DNA of 64,000 nucleotides from Apiospora phragmitis. Taxonomy: Eukaryota > Ascomycota > Sordariomycetes > Amphisphaeriales > Apiosporaceae. The stretch covers positions 3,100,001 to 3,164,000 of the forward strand of contig JAQQWL010000009.1 in assembly GCA_038363925.1 (NCBI GenBank). The letters run 5' to 3'. The translations under genes were made by a program, and so were the position numbers. The notes below the pieces were generated by a model. The model was not told the origin of the DNA. It did no database searches and saw only the letters and a list, made by a program, of their open reading frames with translations. Shown in pieces: positions 48,429-59,820 of this stretch (position 1 is its first letter; each line of letters starts with the position of its first letter).

Positions 48429-49174
48429 CTAAGACGGAGCAGGGCTTCCTTTGCGGGAACGCGCCACACCAGCTGCCTTCCTCTCGAGCATCATCTGATA
48501 GCCGGCGACGGAAAGAATGAAAGCCTCGACGGGAATCAGGATGATGGAAAGGTAGAGAGCCGTCTTGGTCTCCTTGCAGATGGCGCCGAAGTGAGGCTTC
48601 ATCTGCATCGAGACAGACTCCCACTGGCAACTCCAGCTCTGTACCGTGTCGACGGTGGTGGAGGCATTGACGGCGTAGAAGAAGATCATGGAGATCATAA
48701 CCGCTACGAAGCCAATGAAGGGAGCCGCGAAGGTCAGAGGGGTATGGAGGGCTGTGCCGTTGCGGAGCTTTGGCCGGGACTTCATGTTAGTAACTCGCTC
48801 GCAGAAGAAGAGGCGGGGTGGGCCACCGAAGATGCGTTGCTTACCATCTTAACCTTGCTGAAGACAAGGGACACGATGTTGGTCAGCACGACGATGGCGC
48901 TGCCGACGACCAGGGCCACCGACGGCCGAAGGTCAAACTGCCGCGGCCACAGCGGCAACTGGAAGCCAGGTGCGACATTGGTGGTGTTGTAGACCATGAG
49001 GGCATCGCCTGAGGTCCCAAGGATGGTGATGCCACAGAGCAGGGCAAGGGCCGTCAAGCCCACCCGGGCACTGTCAACCAGACGAATCGACTTGACGTGA
49101 CCCTGGCAAGCAAGGTCGCGCGATTCGACCTCGAAGTCGGAGGAAGAGGCAGTGACTTTAGTTTCGTTGGCCAT
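48429..49174 (-). CDS. Four-transmembrane-helix protein, hypothetical
   Basis: Exons: complement(join(48429..48779, 48845..49174)), 226 aa, with a 65-nt intron that has a TACTAAC branch site. Four hydrophobic segments are evident: VGLTALALLCGITILGTSGD, ALVVGSAIVVLTNIVSLVF, APFIGFVAVMISMIFFYAV and ALYLSIILIPVEAFILSVAG. A 30-residue polar N-terminus and a basic C-terminus (MLERKAAGVARSRKG) flank them. The loop between helices 3 and 4 contains two cysteines (SWSCQW and GAICKE). The helix arrangement resembles MARVEL-like four-helix proteins of fungal membranes, but I do not recognise a named family, and the function is unknown. Confidence 0.8.
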
Positions 49175-51045
49175 TGTGGATGAGTGAAGGGAGGGAATCG
49201 AATGATAGGTGGAATGATGGCCTATCCGTACAAAGCTACTTTGCCAGAAAGAGTGGAAGGATCAAGGCAGCCGAAGAAGGAGAGAGCGCGCGAACTGAAG
49301 AAAGAGACGAATAGAAAGGAGACAGACGCTCGTAACAGGAATGATGATGCTGGTGAACGGTAAAGAAGATGAGGGAAAACAACGATCTTGCCTACCTTTT
49401 GAAAGATGCGAAACACTCCTGATATCAATGAAGCGCATCAAATAGCCGCTCAGACTTCTGGAGCATTTTCTGGCGATTTTTTTTAATCCTATACCGTCTA
49501 GATGGTGTAGCTCCCTGCGGCTACACCGGTAATATTGCCGTAGTCCGTAGTGGTGTGCATGGTTTTGGCGTGAGTGAGGTTCTAAGCATAGCACACCTGC
49601 GATGCGTGTCAGAGAGTGCTCCAGCAGCGATGCGCCTATGCACGCCAGGAACCCCCAGTCAACAGGCCAGTCAGATCATGACAAGTCCAGGATTTGAGTA
49701 ACTAGGGGTCAGGGGAACGGCTCGAACGTACACAATCGTCAGAGATTGGCTGTCTGAGTGTGCAGCGAGACCAAATTTGGACCCTCTGGGCGCTTAACCT
49801 GAGGATTGGAGTGCAGATCGGCCAATGGCAACGAAGCGCCATGGCAGTTTCTGGGGGGTTACCGTCACATTTGCCATTCTCCATGCAATCTGCAAAGGGC
49901 TAAAATAGAAATGATATCCAGATCTAAATCGAGTAACCTGCCGCTTGCATGCCGGGCAAAATAAGTATAGCATAGTATGTCGAGTTATTTAGCCCTCGCT
50001 AACCTCGCTCTCGTGGTATGGAGTTTTCAGTCCTGCATACCTACAGGCGCTCTCCCCTGAAGTGGGACTATGGGAGGACGAGTATACCCGCTCTCAGCGT
50101 CTTCGGTAGGGCACCAAGATGAAGAAAGCGAGCTGCTCGCTTACCGACGTTCGTGCACAAATATCGTTGCATTGCAGATCTGGGCGTGCATTGAAGTTTC
50201 ATACGGGTTGCATGTGTCGAGAGAGCTGGGAGAACTTCCAACAACAGACATCAGACAAACCAATACCTATAACAGTCATATTTTGGGGCTGCAAGTGGCG
50301 GGCGCCGAAGCCACTCGACCTATGTGCGACAATGTAGATGCCTTCATTGGATGGTCACGCACCGAACCAGTCCTCCCTGAGACGTATGTCTCGGCTGTAG
50401 TTACATTAGTTATCCCACCAAGGGACAGCTCGCATTACTTCATCCGTCCAGCTGCACAATAATGCTTCGCCAAAGATCTGGCAATCCCTGGAGAAACACA
50501 GAATACGAGACCGACAGGTCGGTTCAGATAAGATTCGGTCCAAACTGGCGGATCTCTTCGCCGATCGGATCACAGGGCGACTTCACAACGCAAGCACCAG
50601 CAATTGATTAGGCCGAGGCACTTGTGCCTCAAAAAGCTAGTTTATTGATCTGCCGGCATGGTATTTTCCTAGATACACACGAGCCGTAAACTCCTATCCG
50701 ATCCGGGATCCTGCAGGTATCTTTCTCTTCAGCCTTGTATGTGATCCAAGTGCAAATAAAACGGATTATGCGTTGAGAAGTACGAAGAAGGCCTTCTTCT
50801 AGGCCTGGGCAATTTCAGCAGCAACTGTCAAGTAAATCAGTACGCGATCGTACCACTCTGTGAGGTCCACCAGCCAGCAATCGGCTTGTCTGTCTTTTGC
50901 TGGCCGAACCTGGAGAAAGGGCTAGGGGCAATATAGCCATCTCATCTTATTGGGGTTTAACGCCCATTACCTGGCTTTTGTATACAACACATATACAGGG
51001 CGTTTCCTATTGTAGATTAGTAATCTGAAAATTCGGTTCGGCCCC
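49175..51045. other. Intergenic, four-helix gene to poly(A) polymerase gene
   Basis: There are 1.9 kb with short frames only, the longest about 130 codons at 50070-50462 without recognisable motifs. No RNA or repeat seen. Confidence 0.5.
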
Positions 51046-53111
51046 TCAAGTGGCGGCGGCAAGTGAAGCCGGATTAGTCGATTGCGGGCGTTTCGGCGGG
51101 GGAGGCTGCCGTCGTTTGGTGCAGGGCGCTTTCGTTGAGCTCCGTTAAGGGCTCCCGGTTTCTTAGGTTGCCGGGTAGGCTTGACCTCGCCGGGCTCAAA
51201 CACATCGTCTGGCAAGTTGATGCTGTGGCGTATTAGTTGAAAACCGTTAAGGGCTTATTCCCTATACGTACCTCTTGACGTGCTGAACGCTCAAAGAACT
51301 CAGCTTGGATAGAGGCTTGTCTTTATACTTGTCCCACCCAAAGCACGTGTCCTTAAACTCGTTAACTTGGTAGGAGAGGTCCAAAGATTTGGCACCTGGA
51401 AGGTTAGTCATTTTTCCCGGAGAAAGCGATGGAGAATTCGTCGTGGAAATCTGCGGTGTAAGGGTCTGTGTACGAGGCACACCTACCTTCAGCGAGCTCT
51501 AGCCCGATGTAATGGGTTGTCGTATATACAAGTAAGTTAGACGTGGGCACATCTTTCAACTCGCCAGCCTTGCTATCTTCAGGTTCAGCTTTGACATCAG
51601 GATTTGCCGAGTCAGGCTCGGCACTGGGGACTGCTTGGCCGTTTGAGCTCGCCAGCTCTTCACCCTCGGCCTTGACGCCATTTTTTTCGCTCTTAACGGG
51701 CACCTCATCCTTCTTCTCGTCTTCTTTGACAATAAAAGACACGCTGCCGTCCATAACGGCCTCGAACTGCTGCGCGTTCTGTACCCGATGCCGACGCTCG
51801 AAGCCTTTGTTGAACGGGTGGGCAATGGCAATGGAGTGATGCTTTTCGAGGCTTGCAACCAGAATTCTCACTTTTGACTCGATATATCCAGACCAAATCT
51901 TATGTGCCTCATCTTCCTTGGATGTACTTATGATGGCGAGATAATACTTGTAACCCTGTGTGAAGAAGCTGTGTTTCACAAACAATTCTTTCCACGGCAC
52001 TTTGCCCGCCATGATCTGCGCCGCAATTTGACCTGCCCGAAGGAGCTCTCTCTGTATGACCTCCTTGTTCGAGTGAGTAATGTTGAAGGTCGAGCACATC
52101 TCGGGATACGCTGGGGTGATGACGGGCATCAGATGGAAGCTGTCACCCCGGTACACCTTCGGATTCCAAACGCGGACATTCAGAGGGCCCTCCTCCATAG
52201 CTTTCAACATGACTGGTTGCGGCCACGGCCATTGTCTGATAAGGTGGAAGAACTTGGCTACGATGGTAGCACTAGTAGCTTTTGGATAGAGCTGGCAGAC
52301 GCGAGCGACTAGCATGGCCCACACCACACCTCCCGGGAAACCAACAATGTTGGCGTATATCGCACGTCTTTGAGCCCACAATTTGATCGCGCGCAAAGCC
52401 AGGCGAAAGGTGCTCTGTTCGGGTACCAGGTTGAGAACTCATTGGTGACTCGTGTGCCATTGACTGATCGTAGCTCGGCGTCATCGAGGCCGCGCAAGTA
52501 GGAGTTGTCGCTCAGCTTTAGCTGGCCATGAGGTGGGAACTGATCCAAGGTCGCGATTCTGGAGAAAATTAAATCAATGCTGATGCCCCAGTACTCGAAT
52601 TTGATAATGGGCACGAAGGCATCCTCGACGGGAGTCAAGTCGGTGACAGCACCCTTGGGGGCCATCTCTTCCAGCATCTTGGGTAAGTGTGTAAAGTAAT
52701 CCTGTCGCGTCACATATTTGGGAGCGACAACCAGCGTATCTATGTCGGAACCAGGGCCGTACACGCCCAAGCAGAAGCTGCCATATGTGAAGACCTCGCC
52801 GCGGGCGTCTCGGATCAGGGTGGGATTACGAGGATATTTCTCCTTTGCGATCCTTCGGACGAGCTCATCGACGATTCTTTGGATGTCGGCGAGGACCTTT
52901 TTTCTGCATGACGAGGAAGGCGTTAGTTGATGGACAACGTCGTGTTGAACTAGTTTCAGCTGACTAACCTTGTGTTGGTTTCCTCGGCCGACTCGAAGGT
53001 GCCCTGTCGCTTCAATTCTTCGAGTAAGGCATTGCTTGCCTGGGTCTCGGCGGGAGTTGGCAAGGCGGTCGAGACAGGAGGGGTGATGCCCCAACTCCGC
53101 TCGCTCGACAT
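51046..53111 (-). CDS. pap1: Poly(A) polymerase, two frame breaks
   Basis: The enzyme adds poly(A) tails to mRNA 3' ends within the cleavage and polyadenylation factor in the nucleus. Exons: complement(join(51046..51395 minus intron 51223..51271, 51487..52903, 52969..53111)), 620 aa when two missing bases are allowed. The nucleotidyltransferase core has EVFTYGSFCLGVYGPGSDID (GS...DxD) and the third acid in FEYWGISIDLIFSRI. The central domain has LALRAIKLWAQRRAIYANIV and GFPGGVVWAMLVARVCQLYP. The RNA-binding end has SKVRILVASLEKHHSIAIAHP. A break at 52437-52441 separates GTRVTNE from LNLVPEQSTFRLALRAIK. A second at 51109-51110 (top CC) gives the expected QPPPPKRPQSTNPASLAAAT end at 51046. Without it the frame runs to 50967. 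Start ATG 53111 precedes SSERSWGITPPVSTALPTPA, typical of fungal Pap1. Confidence 0.95.
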
Positions 53112-54006
53112 TTTTGGATTGTCGGTCGCGCAAGAACGAGACTCTGATGGACAAAGGCTTTATAGCGAAGGAATAAAGTGGTTAGAGAAGTCTTGTACCG
53201 AGGGAGCTCGGACGAGTTCAAACAGCGGCCATCAATAATGCCACGGCGGATTGCTCTGTATTGCGCCGATGCCTTGGCCGCGGAGTAACGAATGAATGTT
53301 TTACTGAAGGCTGGTATAAGGGACGAAAGAGGCGGACGTACGTGGCTGTGTCGTTGTCTGCGTTTGCTCTTGGTGGGTTGAAAGTGAAAATGCGCGACCT
53401 TCAAACTAGATAGATGCTGCGCTGTAGGTTAGCTCAGATTGAGTTGAACCAACGGAGGACCTGCGCACTAGCTAAGGTTAGTTGCTTAGGTAGGCACTCT
53501 CTGGGGGCAGGTTGGATCCACCTTTGTGTGCCCTTTACGTTATCACCGGTGGGCTGAGATTTGTGTTCTACACGTGCATATAAGAATTGGAAGGAAATAG
53601 ATTTGTTTCCTATCTGAACAAAATTGTATCGTTAGGAAGCATAACCGCCAAACTTACCTATAAAGGATTACATTACAACAACATAACTCTAATTCAACAA
53701 TACGAAGGTGAGTACGGCCTGGGAGTAGCTACATCCCACCATACGAGCCACCAACCTCAGAGGAGCCAACTATTTTAGGTACGTTCATGCCCAGATATCT
53801 GGGGTCCATTTGGATACACACCCGGGATGAGTTGTACATGCATCGTGAATAGCGGTGGGTAAAATAATCCATGAGTTTTTCAAATCGGAACATGCCATAA
53901 CTTGGTATATTTGGCCAGGGTCCGTCCTGTCCACGCTGCTACGAGCTGGGGTTGATTAATCGGCAGTGAAAGATAGAATATAAACCTACAACTCCATTCC
54001 GCCTTC
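53112..54006. other. Intergenic, pap1 promoter and downstream of the septin-like gene
   Basis: No gene recognised. It holds the pap1 promoter and leader on the left and the 3' UTR of the septin-like gene on the right. Confidence 0.55.
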
Positions 54007-56160
54007 TCAAAAGCCCATTCCCCAAAGCCTCGCCCACTCATCTGCGAGCGGTGCCGGCTCCGTCTGCAAGCGTTGCCTTGTCAGCAGATAATAAGTCAAA
54101 CCACCAATGATACTAAGACCACCCAGGAACTCCAAAGCCACCCAACCTTTCGCTTTCATGTCCGCCACCACTTGGAGTAGACCAAGGGGATCTTGGTGAC
54201 GAAGCGTACAACGTGATGATCTATGCTTCACGTTTCGTTTCTTGCCGGGCCTGCCGGCCTTTGGTACATTAACTGGCACCAGCGTGCCCTCCTTGGCACA
54301 TTCGTCAAGTCTTTCCGTTAACCACATTGCTCGTTCTCCTTTGGCAAGCGCCTCGTACTGCATTATCTCGTTGGTCATACTTCTCTGGAGCTCGGCAGCC
54401 CAATCTACCAGGCGAAGTTGAGGTGGGTCACTCTTGCGAGTTGGAGAGTTGATTCGGGCGAGCGCCAAAGAAGCAGAGGCCATGGGAGAAGCCGCCTGCG
54501 TGGGCGGGAGGCATAGGGGTTGATATAAACTCTTTGGCCGTGAAGGATTTGACGTCTCACGCCATCGAAGGTACTTCTTGACAGCAGAATGGCGTAGCCA
54601 TGAGGATCCATTGGGCTAAGAAGTTGCCCGACTAGTGCACTCAGCTCTGTGGGAACCAGAGGCTGCACATAGTCCGAACTCATCAGTAAACTAGCATCCA
54701 TCACGTCGTGGTCCGAGCCGTTAGCACTCGATACAGCATACAACCCAGCCAGGGCACCTGAAGGAAGCGTATCGATGTTGATCGAGGTGAAGGCGAAGGG
54801 CCGAATGCCAGACTCGTCAAGCTGACGGGAAATTTTCTGCTTCAGGGACTTGATATCGTCGGTTGAATGACTGTCCGCCCGTGCGAGGAGCGGGATAACA
54901 TTCGTCAAGGCCGCCAGACGACGGATATATTCAACATCAGCAGGCTTGAGACCTAAGCGCCACATTATCAGCTCAATACTTGTAAGTGGGTGGTGGGAGA
55001 AGTTCCATACCGCCATCAATCATGTACAAAACCGCATCTACCTGAAAGCCGCCGCCGCCGCCGCCGCCAAACAAATGAAGCATTTCTTGGTCACTCAAGG
55101 AGTCTGAAGACGCTCGAGTAAGATGCGATTCCACATATTCAACACAGGGGACAATGCCCTCCATGGCCTATAAAAGTCAGCCGACCAGAATTGTAAACAG
55201 TATTTCACGGACTTACCGATGCCCCTCTTCCATAGCCTGGGGTATCTACAAAGCAGATATTACGATCAAGGATAGTGTCGCCAAGACTCTTCCGCCTGGA
55301 GTCAAGTCGAGAACCCTCAAGCTCCGTCCACCATTTGGGGTATGGCTTAGTGCTGGCGAATATCTCAGTAATATGAGTATAATCGGAAGGGTTCCTCTTT
55401 GGTCCCGTCGCTTTGTCATTGATTCGTGAGGATCTTCTGCTGTTGGCGGGGGAGACTATAGGATCAACATGAACGATATGTTCGCATGTTTGCACGATGG
55501 CTTGAATCAAAGAGGTCTTTCCAACGCCAGAGTCTCCAGCAACGAGCACCTTAAGACGTCCAATGCTCTTGCCAATCTCGGTGAATGGGCGACGGCTAGG
55601 CATCTGGATGCTCGGCATGACAAGTTGCGGGGCGATTCCGCTGTCCATCATGGACGAGACTCCCTGTCGGAGTGGCTCGTCATCCTCGTCCGAACTGACA
55701 GCGATCTCGGAGATGGAGCCCGACAGCGAGTTCCGCCTTGAAGACGGGGTGCTGATGATGGACCCGGCACATGAAGTTCCCAGTGTCATGGGCGTCATGG
55801 GCCGTGACAAAGACTGGAAATCATGCGACCGGATAGATGCCGGGCTGTACATCGCGACCGAAGCGCGTGGCACTGGCGATGGCACAAGCCCACCCTCTCT
55901 GGCAGCAGGCTGCCGGGAACAGTTTGGTGCCGAGAGGCCTCTGGATCTCTGTCATCTTTACGTGCAACGGTGGTGGCCGAGTTATGTGCCTTTCTCGCAT
56001 CTCTCGGGCGGGGGATGGTCGGCCGCTCGAGGCAGGCATCCACGGTAGCCTCGTCGGCGAGGAAGAAGGACATCTGGTTGTTGGCACCGGCTCCAGCGCG
56101 TGCTGGGTAGTCGGTCGAGCGGTGGCGCCCGAAGGCATCGTCGCCGGGGAGTGGGCGCAT
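54007..56160 (-). CDS. Septin-like P-loop GTPase with C-terminal membrane helix, two frame breaks
   Basis: Exons: complement(join(54007..54952, 55011..55167, 55217..56160)), about 682 aa after correction. A disordered Ser/Pro/Arg-rich N-terminus of about 200 residues precedes the P-loop VLVAGDSGVGKTSLIQ near 211-226, the G3 motif FVDTPGYGRG and a septin-like G4 region PLLARADSHSTDDIKSLK (ARAD for AKAD). A run of eight glycines lies between G3 and VDAVLYMIDGG. Toward the end come a charged helical segment (AAELQRSMTNEIMQYEALAK), a basic stretch and a membrane helix (ALEFLGGLSIIGGLTYYLL), not found in classical septins. Adding one C to the CCCC run (top GGGG 54516-54519) joins VYINP to LCLPPTQAASPMASASLALA. 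Another missing base near 55901 joins the N-terminus. Introns are 58 and 49 nt. A role at membranes in morphogenesis is inference only. Confidence 0.82.
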
Positions 56161-57695
56161 GTTTGGAAACGAGGGGTTACATGGACTGATACGTAGATCT
56201 GGGTATAATAGGGGCAGCACGACGTGCCTAGATGTTACGGCTAGTTGAAATGCACATAGATCAAGAGTGGAGGCATATGAGTAATACGGGAGATCAGAGA
56301 TCAGTCCATTTGATAAAGCTGTAGAAGTTGGTTTAATGGATGGATGTCATAGATGAACATGCCAGGTCAGGTGTAAGTGTGTCGAGAGACGGGAGATGGG
56401 ACGTGGTCCTGGTCCTGGTCCGGGTCCTGGGTCTTGGCCTGATAAAGAGACGCGCTAACCTCGAGACCCCGCATCCACCGTGTAAGCCTGTACGTGTAAG
56501 TGTAAGGGTACCTGCCGGCGATGAACACGTGCATCAAAGCTTGGAGTTGGTGGCTGACCTTTTCTTGCTCTGCCAGCCTTCTGTATCAAACACGAATGAT
56601 GGAATAAGCCCAGGGAGATGGTACACCTGCTCCCTGCTCAGCTCAAGCTCTATACAACGACTCTGCACGACGAAGTCAGAGGTAAGTGGTGCGTATATCT
56701 CCACGAATTGCTACTCTGCACCAAGTGTACCTAAGTTACCGTTCACTTCGGTACCTACTGTACCATCTGCAGGTGTCTACTTGATATAGAAAGAGAGAGT
56801 GGGGATCGGGCAGTCAGAGGTGTCAGGAGTGTATTAGTTAGTAGTATTCACCGTTGGGGTATGTAGGCCAACTCCGCAGTTACACCAAACTGGTCATTCG
56901 TCCATAAGTACAGCAAAATTGGCTGGTGGCGCGGTGAGGTGCGTGATGACTGATGACAACTGAAACTTGCTCCTGCCTGCCTTCTGCGAATATACCACTC
57001 CAAGTGACTCGAAGAAAACGGGAATCGGGCAAGGGGTCCCGAGAAGATAGATACAAAATCTCCAAGTGCTAGGTAATAAGGGTCCTCAGGTTCTGGGTCC
57101 GTCCTGGGCAGCGGCGGGCAGCGGGGTTTCCCATATGTAGCCCCCCAGTTCAACCTTGCCACGAAGGGTTTGCCCCTCATTGGATCTCAATCTCAGACTT
57201 TACTTATTACTTTTCCCAGCTGCTGTTCCTTGCGAACACAGCCTTGGGGTTAAGCGCCTGCACTCACTGCACAATCTACTAGTCCACCAGTCCAGACGGG
57301 TCCAAGGTTTCCTGCAAACCCCCTTTCGCGATATTTGACTTGCTTCATTCCTCGCCTTGCCAACATTTATCCCTCCTTCACACTTCACACTTTTGCTTCT
57401 CTGCCCCCCCCCCCAATCCACCCACCTACCACTCCCCGGTCCTGGCATCTCGTGTGCAGGCGGGCCGAACAGTCTTTCCAGAAACCCGCCCGTTCGCCCT
57501 TCAACCCTCAAAACGGCGGACAAGGCCGTTCAGCCAGGAGCCCGTGGCAGCCAAGCCTTGGATATCCTGAGCAAGACCTGCACTTCAGGCAGTCTACTGT
57601 TCGACCCCGAGCACACTGACCGTCAGGCTCCTGCTCCCCTCCCTCACTTCAGAATCTTCCCGAAACCCGACAAGACACCCCGATCCTCCATCATC
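56161..57695. promoter_or_regulatory. Divergent intergenic region, septin-like gene and pho85
   Basis: Both genes point away from this 1.5-kb interval, so it holds both promoters. It contains a GGTCCT-type short repeat at about 56406-56440 and a CT-rich leader with an 11-C run (57404-57414) before pho85. No coding region is recognised. Confidence 0.55.
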
Positions 57696-58748
57696 ATGGA
57701 CGCCAAGAGACATCCCAGCTCCTTCCAGCAGCTTGAGAAGCTCGGGGAAGGCACATATGCCACCGTACGTAGGCCCCCCAAACATTGCGCGCCTGTCTCC
57801 AACTGCTAACTCGATGCGCTACACAGGTCTTCAAGGGCCGCAATCGACAGACCGGCGAGCTCGTTGCGCTGAAAGAAATCCACCTTGACTCAGAAGAAGG
57901 CACACCATCGACCGCTATTCGGGAGATCTCGCTGATGAAAGAACTCAAGCATGAGAACATAGTTGCGCTTCACGATGTCATCCACACCGAGAATAAGTTG
58001 ATGCTGGTGTTCGAGTTCATGGACGGCGACCTGAAGAAATACATGGATACACATGGCGAGCGAGGGGCTCTGAAGCCCCAGATCATCAAGTCCTTCATGT
58101 ATCAGCTGTTAAAGGGCATCGACTTCTGCCATCAGAACCGGGTTCTTCATCGCGACCTGAAGCCCCAGAACCTCCTGATTAGTCCCAAGGGCGTCCTGAA
58201 GCTTGGCGACTTTGGTCTGGCACGAGCCTTCGGAATCCCAGTCAACACCTTTTCCAACGAGGTCGTCACCCTTTGGTACCGTGCACCTGATGTCTTGCTT
58301 GGTAGCAGAACCTACAATACCAGTATCGACATCTGGTCTGCAGGCTGTATCATGGCTGAGATGTATACTGGACGACCGCTTTTCCCCGGTACCACGAATG
58401 AAGATCAGATCATACGCATTTTCCGAATCATGGGAACGCCCACCGAACGAACATGGCCCAGCATCACACAGTTCTCCGAGTACAAGCCGACTTTCCAGAT
58501 GTATGCCACTCAAGATCTCCGCCAAATCCTTCCCGCAGATCGACAGCCTTGGCATCGATCTCTTGCAGCGAATGCTTGTCCTCCGGCCAGAGATGCGCAT
58601 CAGCGCGCACGATGCGCTGCAACACCCTTGGTTCAGCGATATTCACCAGCAACAGATGATGCAACAGCAGCAGGCTATGCAGCAGCATAGGGGCTTCGCA
58701 CCACAGTCGGTCCCCTCTCAAGGTGGCCAGTACGAACCTGGTTACTAG
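57696..58748 (+). CDS. pho85: Cyclin-dependent kinase, Pho85/PhoA type, one frame break
   Basis: Exons 57696-57764 and 57827-58748, 329 aa after removal of one base. The kinase partners with Pho80-like and Pcl cyclins in phosphate sensing, glycogen metabolism and polarity. The glycine loop is [13 protein letters not shown], split by the 62-nt intron. The PSTAIRE helix reads [20 protein letters not shown] at about 46-65, the Pho85/CDK5 form. The catalytic loop is [12 protein letters not shown] near 128, then [13 protein letters not shown] and the activation segment [16 protein letters not shown]. An extra C in CCC 58532-58534 shifts the frame. Without it the reading is [20 protein letters not shown] through [12 protein letters not shown] to a Gln-rich tail. 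As written the frame would run to about 58690 with non-kinase sequence. Confidence 0.96.
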
Positions 58749-59820
58749 TCAGCCTCATTTCATGATCCCGCGATCATATAAGCGCCATCGGCGATCTTCG
58801 CATGCCCTGTTACGAGATACGACACAAATCACACTTCCTCGCCAAGGCACTTATTCAGCCACGGCGCAATGTCCCTAGATATCCTTCCTGACGAGTCTCG
58901 AAGCTTTGCTCGGAGACTGCATCCGCCATAGACTACTTCCAAAACGCTTATCATATTCGAGTTGCGCTACTTCAGAACGAGTCTATTACCTTTCACTTCT
59001 CTGTTGTACCGTCTCTCCGTAGATATCAGAACCGTCCCGGCCTGGCGCACTCACATAGCACGGCACATTGAAGCTACCACACAACTCTCTAACTCCCTGA
59101 CACTTAATCGATCGATGTGATCTAGAACTAACGAGATATCTATTCAAAGAGCAGCTTCCGAACATCTTTACAGACTCGGTTCCCCAACAGCTCCGGGCCC
59201 CTTATCGTCAGCAGCTTTATTTATCTCGGACAAAGCAATGGGAGAAATATATTATTCGACGACACCAAGAATGGTCGGAAGGTGACTGCGACCGAGGAAG
59301 GGACCGTTATGCCACAGACGCTTAGAAACAGGAGGTATTCTGTTGATCAAGGGGGCATAAGTGGTCGCTTCTTACTTGATTCTCTGCCTTCTATCAGCGC
59401 ATTTGTTTTATCTTGGGAATTGCATTGTATGCTTGTCTGCCATTGGGAGGCCGGAGACCGCAGACGACGATAAGACGAGGCAGGCGTTTCTAGAGCAAAT
59501 GGTAATGTTTGATGATAGACGTAATAGTTAGTAGCTCTGCAGTAGCTCTGCAGCAAGAGAATCAAACTAATCGTCTTGGCTTTCCCAATGAATTGTCGCT
59601 CTTGCACCCGTAGTCTGGACGCATCTCTTCCCTTGTGAAATAATGTCTCTTGATTCGGTGTATTGGCTATTGATTCCGATTGCTAGGTTTTCTCTCGAAC
59701 GATAGTCTCTTCATTTACAAACCCAGCACCCTTGGTCAGCTTGTCGATGTGTGTGTTTCCCCCGCTTCACATGGGTATTAGCCGGGGATCCTATCCACAC
59801 ACACACACAATGAATGATTA
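58749..59820. other. Intergenic between convergent pho85 and taz1
   Basis: An interval of 1.07 kb between two stop codons should contain both 3' UTRs. No gene seen. Confidence 0.55.

Noticed and set aside
50070..50462. 130-codon frame upstream of the poly(A) polymerase 3' end
   Set aside because: No domain recognisable and no start context or splice evidence; kept as intergenic.
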